Made by a program: the position numbers and the translations under genes
Notes under the pieces: model-generated
Told to the model about the DNA's origin: nothing
Seen by the model: only the letters and a program-made list of their open reading frames with translations
The model's database searches: none
Part shown: positions 26,767 to 38,019 of the stretch, piece by piece
Numbering within the stretch: position 1 is the stretch's first letter
How the letters are laid out: the number at the start of each line of letters is the position of its first letter
Source: Evtepia gabavorous
GTDB taxonomy: Bacteria; Bacillota; Clostridia; Oscillospirales; Oscillospiraceae
Direction: 5' to 3'
Assembly: GCF_003425665.1 (NCBI RefSeq)
Contig: NZ_QQRQ01000001.1
Span: 248,001 to 312,000 of the forward strand
DNA: 64,000 nt

Positions 26767-27936
26767 ATGAAAAAACGTATTTTTAGTCTTGTTTTGGCTT
26801 TGAGCTGCATGGCAGTGCTTTCCGCCTGCGGTGAAGAGGAGACTGCGGAAACCGAGGAGTCATCCACGGCGGTGGAAATCGCCACCGTGGAGCGCGGCTC
26901 AATTTCTTCCGAGAGCAATGTCTCTGGCCAGGTGGTTTCCGATGGACAGGAGTCCGTCTCTGTGGCGCTGTCCGTCCGTTGCACCGATGTCTATGTGGAG
27001 GTCGGCGATACGGTGTCGGCTGGGCAGGCAATCTGCAAGCTGGATATCTCCGCCACCATGGCCAACTATGAGACGGCGTCTATGAGCTATGACAATGCCA
27101 AAAAGAGCTATGCGGAACAGTCTTCCCTGCTCTCTCAACAAGTTGCCCAGGCGGAAAAGAATGTCTCTGATACCCAGGCGCTCTTTGATATGGGGGCGGC
27201 CTCCCAGGCGGAGTTGGACAGCGCAAAGCTGTCCCTGGAAAATGCCAAGGCCAGTATGAACTCTGCGCTGGACCAATTGGAAGTGGGGATGCAGAATTAT
27301 AAGGCGACCATGGAACAGCTCAAAGCATCCCTGGCGAATGTGGACAGCAACGGCAATGTGGCGGCGCCTATTTCCGGCACCATTCTCTCCTTATCGGCGG
27401 TGGAAAATGGGTTCGTCTCCCCCAGTGCACCTGTGGCGACCATTGATTCCACCACAGATATGGAGGTAAAGGTAGGGGTATCGGAGTCTCTGATTGGGAA
27501 GCTTCAGGTGGGCGGAAGAGTCTCGGTCTCCATTGACGCGGCGGACAAGGAATTTCAGGGGACCATTTCCGCCCTTGAAAAGTCTGCGGATGCCACCACC
27601 CACCTGTACGGGGTAACGATCCAAGTGCCATCGGCTTATTCCAGAGGATTGCTGTCCGGCATGTTTGCTGATGTGACTTTTTACACTGATACGCAGAGTG
27701 ATGTGGTGATTGTCCCCACAGAGGCCATTCAGACAGGAATGGATGGACAATATGTTTACACCATTGACAGCGACAACATCGCCCACCGCATCCCGGTAGA
27801 GACCGGCCTGGTGGGAGACGGTGAGACGGAAATCACCTCCGGCCTTTCAGGCGGTGAGACCTTGGTCACCGTGGGCCAGTTCTATCTTTCCGAAGGTGCG
27901 GCAGTCCGGGTCGTGGCCCCTGAGGTGGCATCATGA
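26767..27936 (+). CDS. RND/HlyD-family membrane fusion protein (lipoprotein)
   Basis: A 389-residue adaptor with a lipoprotein signal (LALSCMAVLSACGEE, lipobox Cys at about 21), then the MFP architecture: two lipoyl/barrel-sandwich halves (VEVGDTVSAGQAICKLD; NVAAPISGTILSLSAVENGF) around a helical hairpin (about 100-195), a beta-barrel (VKVGVSESLIGKLQVGGRV) and a membrane-proximal domain. In a monoderm it would cooperate with the RND pump at the cell surface without an outer-membrane channel. GGAGGTATCCC gives the ATG. It overlaps the pump gene by four bases. Confidence 0.92.
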   Translation: MKKRIFSLVLALSCMAVLSACGEEETAETEESSTAVEIATVERGSISSESNVSGQVVSDGQESVSVALSVRCTDVYVEVGDTVSAGQAICKLDISATMANYETASMSYDNAKKSYAEQSSLLSQQVAQAEKNVSDTQALFDMGAASQAELDSAKLSLENAKASMNSALDQLEVGMQNYKATMEQLKASLANVDSNGNVAAPISGTILSLSAVENGFVSPSAPVATIDSTTDMEVKVGVSESLIGKLQVGGRVSVSIDAADKEFQGTISALEKSADATTHLYGVTIQVPSAYSRGLLSGMFADVTFYTDTQSDVVIVPTEAIQTGMDGQYVYTIDSDNIAHRIPVETGLVGDGETEITSGLSGGETLVTVGQFYLSEGAAVRVVAPEVAS

Positions 27937-30900
27937 AAATTGCGTCTTTTTGCATTAAGCACAAGGTCACTACCATTTTGGCTTTTGTCATTATTGCTGT
28001 CTTCGGGGTCGTCTTCTATTCCAATTTGAAGTTGGCGCTGATGCCCAATATGGAATTTCCCGCAGCCTATGTCATGTGTACCTATGCGGGAGCAGGGCCA
28101 GAGGATGTGGAGGAGCTGGTGACCCGTCCGTTGGAGTCCTGCGTGTCTACGCTGTCTGGCGTGGACACCATTTCCTCCACCTCCTCTGAAAACGTCAGCA
28201 TGGTGATGATTACCTATGAGGATGGAACGGATGTGGATGACGCGGCGATTAAGCTGCGGGAAAAGTTTGACGCGCTCTCCCTGCCGGATGGATGCAGTGA
28301 TCCCGTGATTTATAATTTCAATGTCAACGACATGATGCCCGTGGCCATGATTGCCTTGAGCGGTGAGGACCTGAGCCAACTGCAAAACTTGGCGGAGGAA
28401 ACCGTGGGCCCTGCGTTGGAGCGTCTGGACGGGGTTGCTTCCGCAGATATCATGGGCGGCATTGACAGCCAGATTACGGTGGAGGTCAATACCACTGCTT
28501 TGACGGGATATGGGCTTACCCTGTCGGATGTCTCCAACTACTTGGCTGCCGCCAATGTACTTTATCCCGGCGGTGATGTGCAGAACGGAACCAATACCCT
28601 GACGGTAACCACCAGCGGGCAGTATCAGTCGGTGGAGGATGTGGCCAACACCTTGCTGTTTCTGCCCCGGGGAGGGTCTGTACGCTTAGGGGAAATTGCC
28701 ACAGTCTATTTGGAGTCCTCCTTGGAAGACAGCGCGGCTAAATTGGGGGATGAGAGCTGTGTCATTCTCTCGGTGAACAAACGCTCTGGTGCCAATGAAG
28801 TGGAGATTTCCAGGCGCGTTCTGGATACGCTGGAGGAGCTGAAGCAAGACAACCCCTCCATGAATTACATGGTGCCCTATGAGGCCAGCGACTATATCAT
28901 GCAAGTGGCCAACAACGCCATCCAAAACATTGTGATGGGTGTCGCGCTCTCGGCACTGGTGGTTTTGCTCTTCCTCCGCCGGGCGGGGGCTACTGTTACC
29001 ATCTCGCTCTCCATGCCATTTTGCGTGCTGACAGTGTTCCTGCTGATGAATGTTTTTGGCACAACGCTGAATATGATGAGTTTGGGCGGCATTGCAATGT
29101 GCATCGGCATGGTGGTGGACAACTCCATCGTGGTCTTGGAGAATATCTATCGCTACGCTGGGGATGGACACAGCCGATATGATAGCTGCGTTTTGGGGAC
29201 CTCTGAGGTGATTACTTCGATTACCGCGTCCAGTTTAACCACCATTGCGGTATTCCTGCCCATTGGCCTGAGTGGAGGTATGACAGGAATGATGTTCCTG
29301 GACTTCTCTCTTACGGTGGTCTTTTTGATCCTCTCTTCCCTGCTCATTGCCCTGACCCTCGTTCCTTTGATGTGCTACTTCCTGTTGGATGAAAACGCGG
29401 TCCGCCTTCAGAAGCTTCAAGGGGCACAGAAGAAGTCCCGCTGGACACAGATCGTGGGGAAGCTCTCTGAAAAATATAAATATTTGCTGGCCTATTTTCT
29501 GCGCCGCCGTCTGGTGGCCTGCCTGGTCTCGGTGGCGATGGTGGTCCTTTTCCTGGTCAGCTGCCTGAGTACCAATATGGTTCTGATTCCAGAGATGGAC
29601 CAGGGAATGGTGAGTGTCACCGTGGAGATGCCCACGGGAACAGAACTGGAAGATACCATGGCCTATGGAGACCGCGTGATGGGCATCATTCAAGAGAACT
29701 GCCCTGAACTGGATAATATGTATATGACCATTGGCAGCAGCATGTCCACAGGAGGGTCCAGCGCAGAATCTGCCTCGATTACAGCCAATCTGGTGGGACG
29801 AAGTGAACGAAGCCGTTCCAGTAAAGAGGTAGCCCAGGATTTGAAGGAAGCCATGCGGGATATTGCTGGTTGTGAGATTACAGTCAGTGACGCCAGCATG
29901 ATGAGCAGCATGACCAGTTCCAACGACATTCAGGTGGACATCAGCGGATCTGACTATGACACACTGACGCAGATTGCCAATGATCTGACGGAACAGATCG
30001 CTGCCTTAGAGGACACGGAAGAGGTTACCAATTCCCTGGAGAATACGATTCCGGCGGTGTCGGTTTCTGTCAATCATGCCGCAGCAGCGCAGTATGGGCT
30101 GACTTCTGCCACCATCGGTTCCGCGGTTCGAAGTGAATTGACCGGAACCACGGCCACCACAGTGACGATGGATGGCAATGATTTAGAGGTGGTGGTGCGT
30201 GGCAGTGGCGCAAGTATGGAGAGTCTGGACGCGCTGCGTTCCATGCCCATTTCTGCGCCGACAGGCGGAACGGTTCCTCTCTCCTCTGTCGCGGAGGTTT
30301 CCGTTGAACTGAGTCCCCAATCCATCGCACGGACCAATCAATCCCGTCAGGTACAGGTAACTGGTAATACCATCAGTGGGGACACGGCGGCGATGAATGC
30401 GTCCATTCAGTCCCTGCTGGATGGCTATGATATGCCGGATGGGTATCAGGCTGAGATTAACAGTGCCTATACAGACATGATGGAAAATTTCCAAACCCTG
30501 ATGCTGGCTATGTTGGTGGCTGTCTGTCTGGTCTACTTTATTTTGGCGGCACAGTTTGAGTCCTTCGTTATGCCGGTGATGGTGATGATGATCCTTCCCA
30601 TTGCGCTGTCTGGTGCATTGTTTGGTTTGCCCATTACGGGAATGGATTTGTCTATGATTGTTTTGCTGGCGCTGATTATGCTGGTGGGAACGGTGGTCAA
30701 CTCCTCCATTGTGCTGATCGACTACATCAACATTCGGCGGGCCCGTGGACAGGAGAAGGACGAGGCCATCATGGAGGCTTGCCCTCTGCGAGTTCGTCCC
30801 ATTATGATGACCACATTGACCACGGTGCTGGCGCTGATCCCCATGGCGATTGGCTCTGGAGAGGGCAACGAGATGCTTCAGCCCATGGGAGTCGTTATGA

Positions 30901-31088
30901 TCAGTGGTATGGTGATTTCCACTGTGGTTACCTTGCTGTTCACTCCTGTTTATTACTCTGTGCTGGACAGTTTGTCAGAGCGGATGAAAAAACCGCTCCA
31001 GATGCGCAGAGCACGTAAGACAGAAAACCTGCTGGCCCAGATTGCGGCGGCGGAAAAAGCGGCATCCGTGGGAGAGCCGAAGCCATAA
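27933..31088 (+). CDS. RND-family efflux transporter (AcrB/SwrC type)
   Basis: A 1051-residue twelve-helix pump in two repeats: N-terminal TM (about 10-30), porter domain (PNMEFPAAYVMCTYAGAGPEDVEELVTRPLE in pieces), TM2-TM6 with LGGIAMCIGMVVDNSIVVLENI (in pieces; the Asp of motif A), and the second half with MLVGTVVNSSIVLIDYIN. Proton-relay acidic residues in TM4 (VVDNS) are present, whereas the second half has VVNSS. Such pumps export drugs or surfactant-like molecules in Gram-positives (SwrC). It is the last gene of marR-MFP-RND; no outer-membrane factor gene follows. Confidence 0.94.
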   Translation: MKIASFCIKHKVTTILAFVIIAVFGVVFYSNLKLALMPNMEFPAAYVMCTYAGAGPEDVEELVTRPLESCVSTLSGVDTISSTSSENVSMVMITYEDGTDVDDAAIKLREKFDALSLPDGCSDPVIYNFNVNDMMPVAMIALSGEDLSQLQNLAEETVGPALERLDGVASADIMGGIDSQITVEVNTTALTGYGLTLSDVSNYLAAANVLYPGGDVQNGTNTLTVTTSGQYQSVEDVANTLLFLPRGGSVRLGEIATVYLESSLEDSAAKLGDESCVILSVNKRSGANEVEISRRVLDTLEELKQDNPSMNYMVPYEASDYIMQVANNAIQNIVMGVALSALVVLLFLRRAGATVTISLSMPFCVLTVFLLMNVFGTTLNMMSLGGIAMCIGMVVDNSIVVLENIYRYAGDGHSRYDSCVLGTSEVITSITASSLTTIAVFLPIGLSGGMTGMMFLDFSLTVVFLILSSLLIALTLVPLMCYFLLDENAVRLQKLQGAQKKSRWTQIVGKLSEKYKYLLAYFLRRRLVACLVSVAMVVLFLVSCLSTNMVLIPEMDQGMVSVTVEMPTGTELEDTMAYGDRVMGIIQENCPELDNMYMTIGSSMSTGGSSAESASITANLVGRSERSRSSKEVAQDLKEAMRDIAGCEITVSDASMMSSMTSSNDIQVDISGSDYDTLTQIANDLTEQIAALEDTEEVTNSLENTIPAVSVSVNHAAAAQYGLTSATIGSAVRSELTGTTATTVTMDGNDLEVVVRGSGASMESLDALRSMPISAPTGGTVPLSSVAEVSVELSPQSIARTNQSRQVQVTGNTISGDTAAMNASIQSLLDGYDMPDGYQAEINSAYTDMMENFQTLMLAMLVAVCLVYFILAAQFESFVMPVMVMMILPIALSGALFGLPITGMDLSMIVLLALIMLVGTVVNSSIVLIDYINIRRARGQEKDEAIMEACPLRVRPIMMTTLTTVLALIPMAIGSGEGNEMLQPMGVVMISGMVISTVVTLLFTPVYYSVLDSLSERMKKPLQMRRARKTENLLAQIAAAEKAASVGEPKP

Positions 31089-31115
31089 GCCCTTTTTCAG
31101 AAAGAGTTCTGCAAG

Positions 31116-31161
31116 AAAAAAGTCCCGTCCTTCCAACCTTTGTTGGGGACGGGACTTTTTT
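31116..31161. terminator. Bidirectional terminator between RND operon and CobW-type genes
   Basis: AAAAAAGTCCCGTCC (31116-31130) pairs with the mirror sequence at 31147-31161, ending in T6, between convergent operons. Confidence 0.9.
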
Positions 31162-31179
31162 ACTTACGTTTTATAACCT

Positions 31180-32127
31180 TTAATAGAATGTGGCGACATC
31201 CTGCTCTGGCGCGGTGCCTGGAGTCAGAGAAAGTACGTGGAGAACAGGGCCTTTTTTATTGTAAACCCGGTTGTGTTTAATTGCAACTTTGGCAGTCAGC
31301 TCAACCCATTGCTGGTCCTGAAGGTTCTTCGTGTCGTATCCAGTGGCCAGAAGTCCTGCAAAAGTAATATCTTCCACGCAACAGGTCATAATCCGACGGC
31401 CGAAAATAAAACTGCCGGCCGGAAGCTTATCCCGGACCATGGTGAATCCACCGATCTTTAGGGTTTTTCCTTTGTACTTGTCCGGCTCCTCTGAGATATC
31501 CTGATACCAGATCGCATAGTCCTGAGGCGTGATTTCAACCACGGGTGCGTCCAAATCAAAGGGCAGTTCATCGGGGGTGTCATCGTAGTACACTTCCCCA
31601 TTGAGATCCTCATAGGCAATGTTGGTCCGACGGCTGACGGCCCGGATGATTTTATGAATCTCCACCTTGTCCACCCGCTGGTCTGCGCGGTTCAGGACAA
31701 CCATTTCACAGCTTTTCAGCTTGTCTACCACCAGACCACGCATATTGGCGTTGTAGGTCAAGAAGGTCTGGGCGTCTGCAAACATGAATTCCTGGTAGAC
31801 AATCCATGCCTCTGGCATGTTTTGATAGAGCTGATCCAGCATCCACATGCCGTTGTATTCCACGATGACTCGCTCCACAGCATGCTTTTTCTGCAAACGC
31901 TCTAAGTTAATTGGTGTCAATTCAGAGGGGTCCTCTATAACCTCAATGAAGACGTTTTTCCCAGAAAACGTGGTGGGCTCATACTCCTCCTCCCCTTCTT
32001 CACAGAGAAGAAGAAGCGTGCTCTCTCCGTTGTTAAAGCGGACATCTTCCAGGGTCTCTTGAATGAATTTGGTTTTACCTGCGTCCAGAAAACCGGTAAA
32101 CAGGTAAACAGGGATTTCTTCCATCAT
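31180..32127 (-). CDS. CobW/G3E-type GTPase with YcgQ/DUF1980-like C-terminus
   Basis: A 315-residue protein. The N-terminal half is a G3E GTPase like CobW: P-loop GFLDAGKTKFIQ (about 12-23), VERVIVEYNGMW at the Walker B/G3 position, VLNRADQ (G4, about 144-150). The usual CobW C-terminal domain is absent; the last 110 residues contain YKGKTLKIGGFTMV and GRRIMTCCVEDITFAGLLA, which resemble the C-terminal domain of YcgQ/TIGR03943 proteins (MTCC in a beta fold). The GCxCC metal-binding motif of CobW is not seen. It is 19 bases after the His-rich CobW gene, so both probably work in metal delivery. Confidence 0.75.
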   Translation of the reverse strand: MMEEIPVYLFTGFLDAGKTKFIQETLEDVRFNNGESTLLLLCEEGEEEYEPTTFSGKNVFIEVIEDPSELTPINLERLQKKHAVERVIVEYNGMWMLDQLYQNMPEAWIVYQEFMFADAQTFLTYNANMRGLVVDKLKSCEMVVLNRADQRVDKVEIHKIIRAVSRRTNIAYEDLNGEVYYDDTPDELPFDLDAPVVEITPQDYAIWYQDISEEPDKYKGKTLKIGGFTMVRDKLPAGSFIFGRRIMTCCVEDITFAGLLATGYDTKNLQDQQWVELTAKVAIKHNRVYNKKGPVLHVLSLTPGTAPEQDVATFY

Positions 32128-32146
32128 ATATTTTATCCTCGTTTGC

Positions 32147-33232
32147 TCAGTGCAGGCAGAACAGATGCTCCAGCGCGTGCTCTTTCAGTTCAGAACCAAT
32201 GACGCACAGACGACCGGTAAAGCCGGCGGGACCGCGGCGAATATTTTGCTCTCCAGGCACATAGTCGAAGTGGATCCAGGTGCCATCCTGGCAGGGCACG
32301 ATTCCCTTGGCGCGGAGAACCACGCCATAGTTTGCTTCCTCGCCCAATGCATGCAGCGCACCAGAGATTTCCTCCTCTGTGTATTTGCGGGGAGTTTCTG
32401 CCCCCCAGCTGATGAAGACCTCATCGGCATCATGGTCATGCCCGCAGGAACAAGAACCGTCGTGATGATGGTGCTCATGGTCATGGTGATGATGTTCTTC
32501 GTGCCCGTGTTCATGTTCGTGGGACGCTTCATCGTGGTGGTGATGGTGTTCATGGTCATGCTCATGGTGGTGATGATGGTGGGATTCGTCATGAGCAGCC
32601 TGCTCTGCGGCCAAGTGTGCCAATTCCTCTTTCAGGGTATCCTTGTTTTCCATGGTTTCCAGGATCGTTTTCCCATCCAACTCTTCCCATGGTGTGGTGA
32701 TGATGGGGGCATTGGCATTGTGTTCCCGCAGCAGCGCCACAGTATCCAGAAGTTTTTTCTCATTCATCCCGCTGGTGCGGCTGAGCACAATGGCAGCGGC
32801 GTGCTCAATTTGGTTGTTGAAAAACTCACCGAAGTTTTTCATATAAATTTTGCACTTTGTGGCATCGGCGACAGTGACGAAAGCATTGAGTACAATCTCG
32901 TGGTTATCCAGGCGCTGGACGGCTCCAATGACATCGGACAGCTTGCCCACGCCAGAGGGCTCAATGAGAATCCGGTCCGGGTGAAATTGGAACAGAACCT
33001 GTTCCAGCGCCTGACCAAAATCCCCTACCAAGCTGCAGCAGATACAGCCGGAATTCATCTCCGTGATCTCCACGCCGGCATCCTGCAGAAAACCGCCGTC
33101 AATGCCGATTTCGCCAAATTCATTTTCAATGAGAACCAGCTTCTCCCCCTGGTAGGCTTCCTGAATCAGCTTCTTGATCAGTGTGGTTTTCCCGGCGCCA
33201 AGAAAACCAGAAAAAATATCAATTTTTGTCAT
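32147..33232 (-). CDS. CobW/ZNG1-type GTPase metallochaperone with long His-rich region
   Basis: A 361-residue G3E GTPase: Walker A GFLGAGKTTLIKK (about 9-21), the CobW metal-binding motif MNSGCICCSL (about 59-68, GCICC), G3 EPSG (about 92-95), and G4-like VLSRTSGMNEKKL. A roughly 50-residue insert very rich in His, Asp and Glu (about 216-267) precedes the CobW_C domain with RAKGIVPCQDGTWIHFDYV. GCxCC GTPases with His-rich inserts deliver Zn2+ or related metals to client enzymes. AAGGAGG supports the start. No clear Zur box is seen upstream. Confidence 0.9.
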   Translation of the reverse strand: MTKIDIFSGFLGAGKTTLIKKLIQEAYQGEKLVLIENEFGEIGIDGGFLQDAGVEITEMNSGCICCSLVGDFGQALEQVLFQFHPDRILIEPSGVGKLSDVIGAVQRLDNHEIVLNAFVTVADATKCKIYMKNFGEFFNNQIEHAAAIVLSRTSGMNEKKLLDTVALLREHNANAPIITTPWEELDGKTILETMENKDTLKEELAHLAAEQAAHDESHHHHHHEHDHEHHHHHDEASHEHEHGHEEHHHHDHEHHHHDGSCSCGHDHDADEVFISWGAETPRKYTEEEISGALHALGEEANYGVVLRAKGIVPCQDGTWIHFDYVPGEQNIRRGPAGFTGRLCVIGSELKEHALEHLFCLH

Positions 33233-33300
33233 TTGGAATTCCTCCTTCGTATTGTGTGATGATGGATAAATTGGTTGGTATTATTATGGTTGGGCAAGGC

Positions 33301-34215
33301 TTAGGAATCGTCTGTCCATCGGCTCCCCTGCTGGACCTGATCGCGGACGAATGCAGTTTGGATTGCATGGAGGACCAGCTTTTTATTGGCGCTCCAGGAA
33401 GGGGCCAACAGAGTTCGTTTATCACCATCTCCGGTCAGGCGATGGATGACCATCCTTGGCGGGAGAACGGACAAACAATCTTCTAATATTTGGATGTATT
33501 CCTCCAAAGTGAGAACCGGTACCTTTCCCTCCCGGTATTCCTGCGCCAGATCGGTGCCCTCCAACACATGGAGCAGCTGAAGTTTAATGCCGTCTGCCCC
33601 GCTGCGCCCCACGTATCGGGCGGTTTCCACCATATCCTCCCGGCATTCTCCGGGGAGGCCAAGGATAACATGTGTGATTACTTCCAAGCCGGCTCTTTTG
33701 AGTGCGCAGACTGCGTGATCATAGACCGGCAGCGCGTACCCGCGCCGGATGTAACGGGCGCTGTCTGGATGTATGGTTTGCAGTCCCAGCTCCACCCAAA
33801 CGGGTTTGATTTGATTGAGGCGCTGCAAAAGGGCCAGGACCTCTGGCCCAAGGCAGTCCGGGCGCGTGGCGATCGAGAGCGCAACAATCTCCGGAGAAGC
33901 GATTGCCTGGCGAAACAGAGCGTCCAGGTACGGGAGGGGGGCATAGGTATTGGTAAAGCTCTGAAAATAAGCGATGTATTGACCACCTTTATTTTTATGG
34001 GCAACCCGCTGCTTGGCGTGGGCCAGCTGTTCTGCCACATGAGTACACGCAGGAGAAGCGAATTCCCCTGCGCCAACCTCACTACAGAAAATGCAGCCGC
34101 GGGTTCCTAATGTGCCATCTCGGTTGGGACAGGTCATGCCGCCATCCAAGGCCAGCTTATAAACCTTTCCCCCGAACCGTTCCCGCATCGCCTGAGGAAA
34201 AGAATGGTACCACAT
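33301..34215 (-). CDS. TIGR01212-family radical SAM protein (YhcC/YtqA type)
   Basis: A 304-residue radical-SAM protein with the family's spaced cluster motif CPNRDGTLGTRGCIFC (C29, C41, C44), then AYFQSFTNTYAPLPYLDALF, SIATRPDCLGPEVLALL and WVELGLQTIHPDSARYIRRGY. Members are widespread; in other bacteria a relative has been linked to tRNA modification, but the reaction is not settled here. The ATG at 34215 is chosen over an upstream extension because it overlaps the stop of the thioesterase gene (TGATG). Confidence 0.87.
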   Translation of the reverse strand: MWYHSFPQAMRERFGGKVYKLALDGGMTCPNRDGTLGTRGCIFCSEVGAGEFASPACTHVAEQLAHAKQRVAHKNKGGQYIAYFQSFTNTYAPLPYLDALFRQAIASPEIVALSIATRPDCLGPEVLALLQRLNQIKPVWVELGLQTIHPDSARYIRRGYALPVYDHAVCALKRAGLEVITHVILGLPGECREDMVETARYVGRSGADGIKLQLLHVLEGTDLAQEYREGKVPVLTLEEYIQILEDCLSVLPPRMVIHRLTGDGDKRTLLAPSWSANKKLVLHAIQTAFVRDQVQQGSRWTDDS

Positions 34216-34631
34216 CACTCTGCTGAAATGCAATCCTGCTTGCCGACGCAGAACATGGTGAAGGTTCCGCCGCACAGGAGCTTTTCTGTTTCGTCACGAA
34301 TCTCCACTTCTACCACGCACAGTGTGGTTCCCCGGCTTTTCACCCGGCCTTCCGCAATGAGATGGTCCCGTTTCGTATTGCGAAAGAATTCAAAGCTGTT
34401 GCTGATGGTGACATAGCGCATCCCGTTGCTCCGGGCTGCTCCTCCTGCGGCACAGTCGGCCATGGTCAGGAACATTCCCCCATGGACCGCGCCGTAAAGA
34501 TTTCGATTCCAAGTGGTAAGGTCAGCCTCCACGACAGCATGGTCCCGTTCCATCTTGGTCAGCTGAATTCCATTGTGCAGCATGAAGGAATTTTTTTGGT
34601 TGGTATCATTGACCATTGCCTGAAAATCCAT
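34215..34631 (-). CDS. PaaI-family hotdog thioesterase
   Basis: A 138-residue single-hotdog protein with the signature LYGAVHGGMFLTMADCAAGGAA (in pieces; about 46-66) and TISNSFEFFRNTKRDHLIAEGRV. PaaI-type enzymes hydrolyse acyl- or aryl-CoA thioesters. GTGAGGG precedes the ATG. Translation is coupled to the downstream radical-SAM gene by a TGATG overlap. Substrate unknown. Confidence 0.88.
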   Translation of the reverse strand: MDFQAMVNDTNQKNSFMLHNGIQLTKMERDHAVVEADLTTWNRNLYGAVHGGMFLTMADCAAGGAARSNGMRYVTISNSFEFFRNTKRDHLIAEGRVKSRGTTLCVVEVEIRDETEKLLCGGTFTMFCVGKQDCISAE

Positions 34632-34663
34632 GGAGCCCTCACTTTCTCGGTCGTTTCGATCAC

Positions 34664-35026
34664 TTATAAAAGAATAAAGGTTACGCCATTGTTATAACGG
34701 TCCAGATCGTGATCCCGGCGCAGTTCTTCACACCGGGCAAAGGCCTGGCGTGTGGCTTCCTCAAAGATGGAGAATTGTTCCCCTTTGACAAAATCCCGAA
34801 TCTCTCCCTGACGTTTCAGCCGTGTGAGATATTTTCGGCTTTCTGTCCGGATTTTTCCACCCTTTCCAGAAGAACCATAGCCATGGATAATCTTCAGAAC
34901 TGTACAGCCCATGGCGCGGCTGTGGTGAATTTCAAAGGTGAGACGTTTGATGGCCTGGTCAGCAAAGGGCATTCCCAGTTCCAGGTTGACTTCCCGAAGG
35001 CGGGAGGAATATCTTGGCCCTTTCAT
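34664..35026 (-). CDS. Small Smr-domain protein
   Basis: About 120 residues with an Smr domain: REVNLELGMPFADQAIKRLTFEIHHSRAMG and VLKIIHGYGSSGKGGKIR (in pieces), the HGxGxxGxG-like motif of the putative nuclease fold found in MutS2 and stand-alone Smr proteins. The start is uncertain: the ATG at 35026 is two bases after the stop of the amidotransferase gene, implying coupled translation, while an in-frame GTG at 35053 is also possible. Neither has a strong ribosome site. Confidence 0.78.
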   Translation of the reverse strand: MKGPRYSSRLREVNLELGMPFADQAIKRLTFEIHHSRAMGCTVLKIIHGYGSSGKGGKIRTESRKYLTRLKRQGEIRDFVKGEQFSIFEEATRQAFARCEELRRDHDLDRYNNGVTFILL

Positions 35027-35028
35027 AA

Positions 35029-35694
35029 TTATTTGTCGGTGAACTTTCGGCACTGTTCCAGGAAGAAATCAAAGATTTTTTGTCCATCTGGTTCTCCGTT
35101 GGTCCCTGTCATCTGTTCAGGGTGAAACTGAACGGTCCAAATGGGCAAACTGCCGTGCTGCATGGCTTCCACGACGCCAACCGCGTCCCAGGCTGTGGCG
35201 TACAGGCCCTGGCCAAACTGCCGGTTGGCTTGGTGGTGAGAACTGTTGACCAGGATTTCCTGTCCGTAGAGATCACCCAGCATGGTCATGATGGACAGGC
35301 GCACTGGATGGGTTCGATTTTTCCCCTCCGAAGTCTGTGCGTGCACCTCCAAAAGAGCTGGGGATAAATCCTGATAGATGTTTCCCCCCAGAGCAATGTT
35401 CACCACCTGATGTCCCCGACAAATGCCCAAGATAGGCTTATTTTCACAGACACACCGGTTCACCAAAGCCAATTCTACTTTGTCTCTGGGCAGATCAATT
35501 TCACGGGACCCCAAATCAGACTCACCAAATTCCGAAGGATCGACATCTCCCCCGCCAGCCAAAATTAAACCGTCGAAGTCCATCTCCGGATCAGGACAGT
35601 GAAAAGACAATGCCTCACCGCCGGCTTTCTCCACGGCGGCTTCATACAGGCCGCTGCTCTCAGGAGAGCGGGAAATCAAAATGCGAGGTTTCAA
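35029..35694 (-). CDS. Class I glutamine amidotransferase-like hydrolase (PuuD/peptidase C26)
   Basis: About 221 residues with the C26 triad: nucleophile C92 in ILGICRGHQ, H191 and E193 in VQFHPEQ, and the oxyanion region LILAGGGDVDP. PuuD-type enzymes cleave gamma-glutamyl amides such as gamma-glutamyl-GABA. An in-frame ATG at 35718 exists, but AAAGGAGG lies downstream of it and nine bases before a TTG at 35694, which I take as the start. A TATAAT (35748-35743, minus) precedes it. Confidence 0.85.
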   Translation of the reverse strand: MKPRILISRSPESSGLYEAAVEKAGGEALSFHCPDPEMDFDGLILAGGGDVDPSEFGESDLGSREIDLPRDKVELALVNRCVCENKPILGICRGHQVVNIALGGNIYQDLSPALLEVHAQTSEGKNRTHPVRLSIMTMLGDLYGQEILVNSSHHQANRQFGQGLYATAWDAVGVVEAMQHGSLPIWTVQFHPEQMTGTNGEPDGQKIFDFFLEQCRKFTDK

Positions 35695-35742
35695 AAGGAC
35701 ATGCCTCCTTTGATTCATTCCAGCCAGAGACTGTATATTTTT

Positions 35743-35748
35743 ATTATA
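35743..35748 (-). promoter_or_regulatory. Likely -10 for the amidotransferase-Smr genes
   Basis: Minus-strand TATAAT in an AT-rich patch about 50 bases before the TTG start. The -35 candidate TTCCAA, 17 bases upstream, is weak. Confidence 0.45.
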
Positions 35749-35790
35749 TCACAACTCTGCCGTTTTTGGAAAATCTTTTTCATTTAGTAC

Positions 35791-35826
35791 GGCAAAGACG
35801 CACCGAGGATTCGGTGCGCCTTTGCC
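35791..35826. terminator. Hairpin after groL
   Basis: GGCAAAGACGCACCGA and TCGGTGCGCCTTTGCC pair with one mismatch and a 4-base loop. A second small hairpin (CAGCGAA/TTCGCTG) lies closer to groL. There is no clear U-run, so termination strength is uncertain. Confidence 0.5.
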
Positions 35827-35864
35827 ACGGACCAGCGAATCCTTCGCTGTCGCGTCAGTTTATC

Positions 35865-37529
<1,665 letters not shown>

Positions 37530-37535
37530 TCAAAA

Positions 37536-37902
<367 letters not shown>

Positions 37903-37909
37903 TTCAAGT

Positions 37910-37915
37910 ATTATA
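37910..37915 (-). promoter_or_regulatory. -10 of the groESL promoter
   Basis: Minus-strand TATAAT just upstream of CIRCE. I find no good -35 at the usual spacing. Confidence 0.6.
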
Positions 37916-38019
37916 ATACCCTTCCCTTGCCAATTCCGCAACATTGAAATTTCTGAAAAGAAGAGAAAATTCATATTCATTTTTGTGCATTTTTTCAGAA
38001 TCCTGAGATTTGAAAGGGA

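Noticed and set aside
32150-33259. 369-codon hydrophobic open frame antisense to the His-rich CobW gene
   Set aside because: The Met/Val-rich hydrophobic stretch is simply the complement of the CAC/CAT histidine run.
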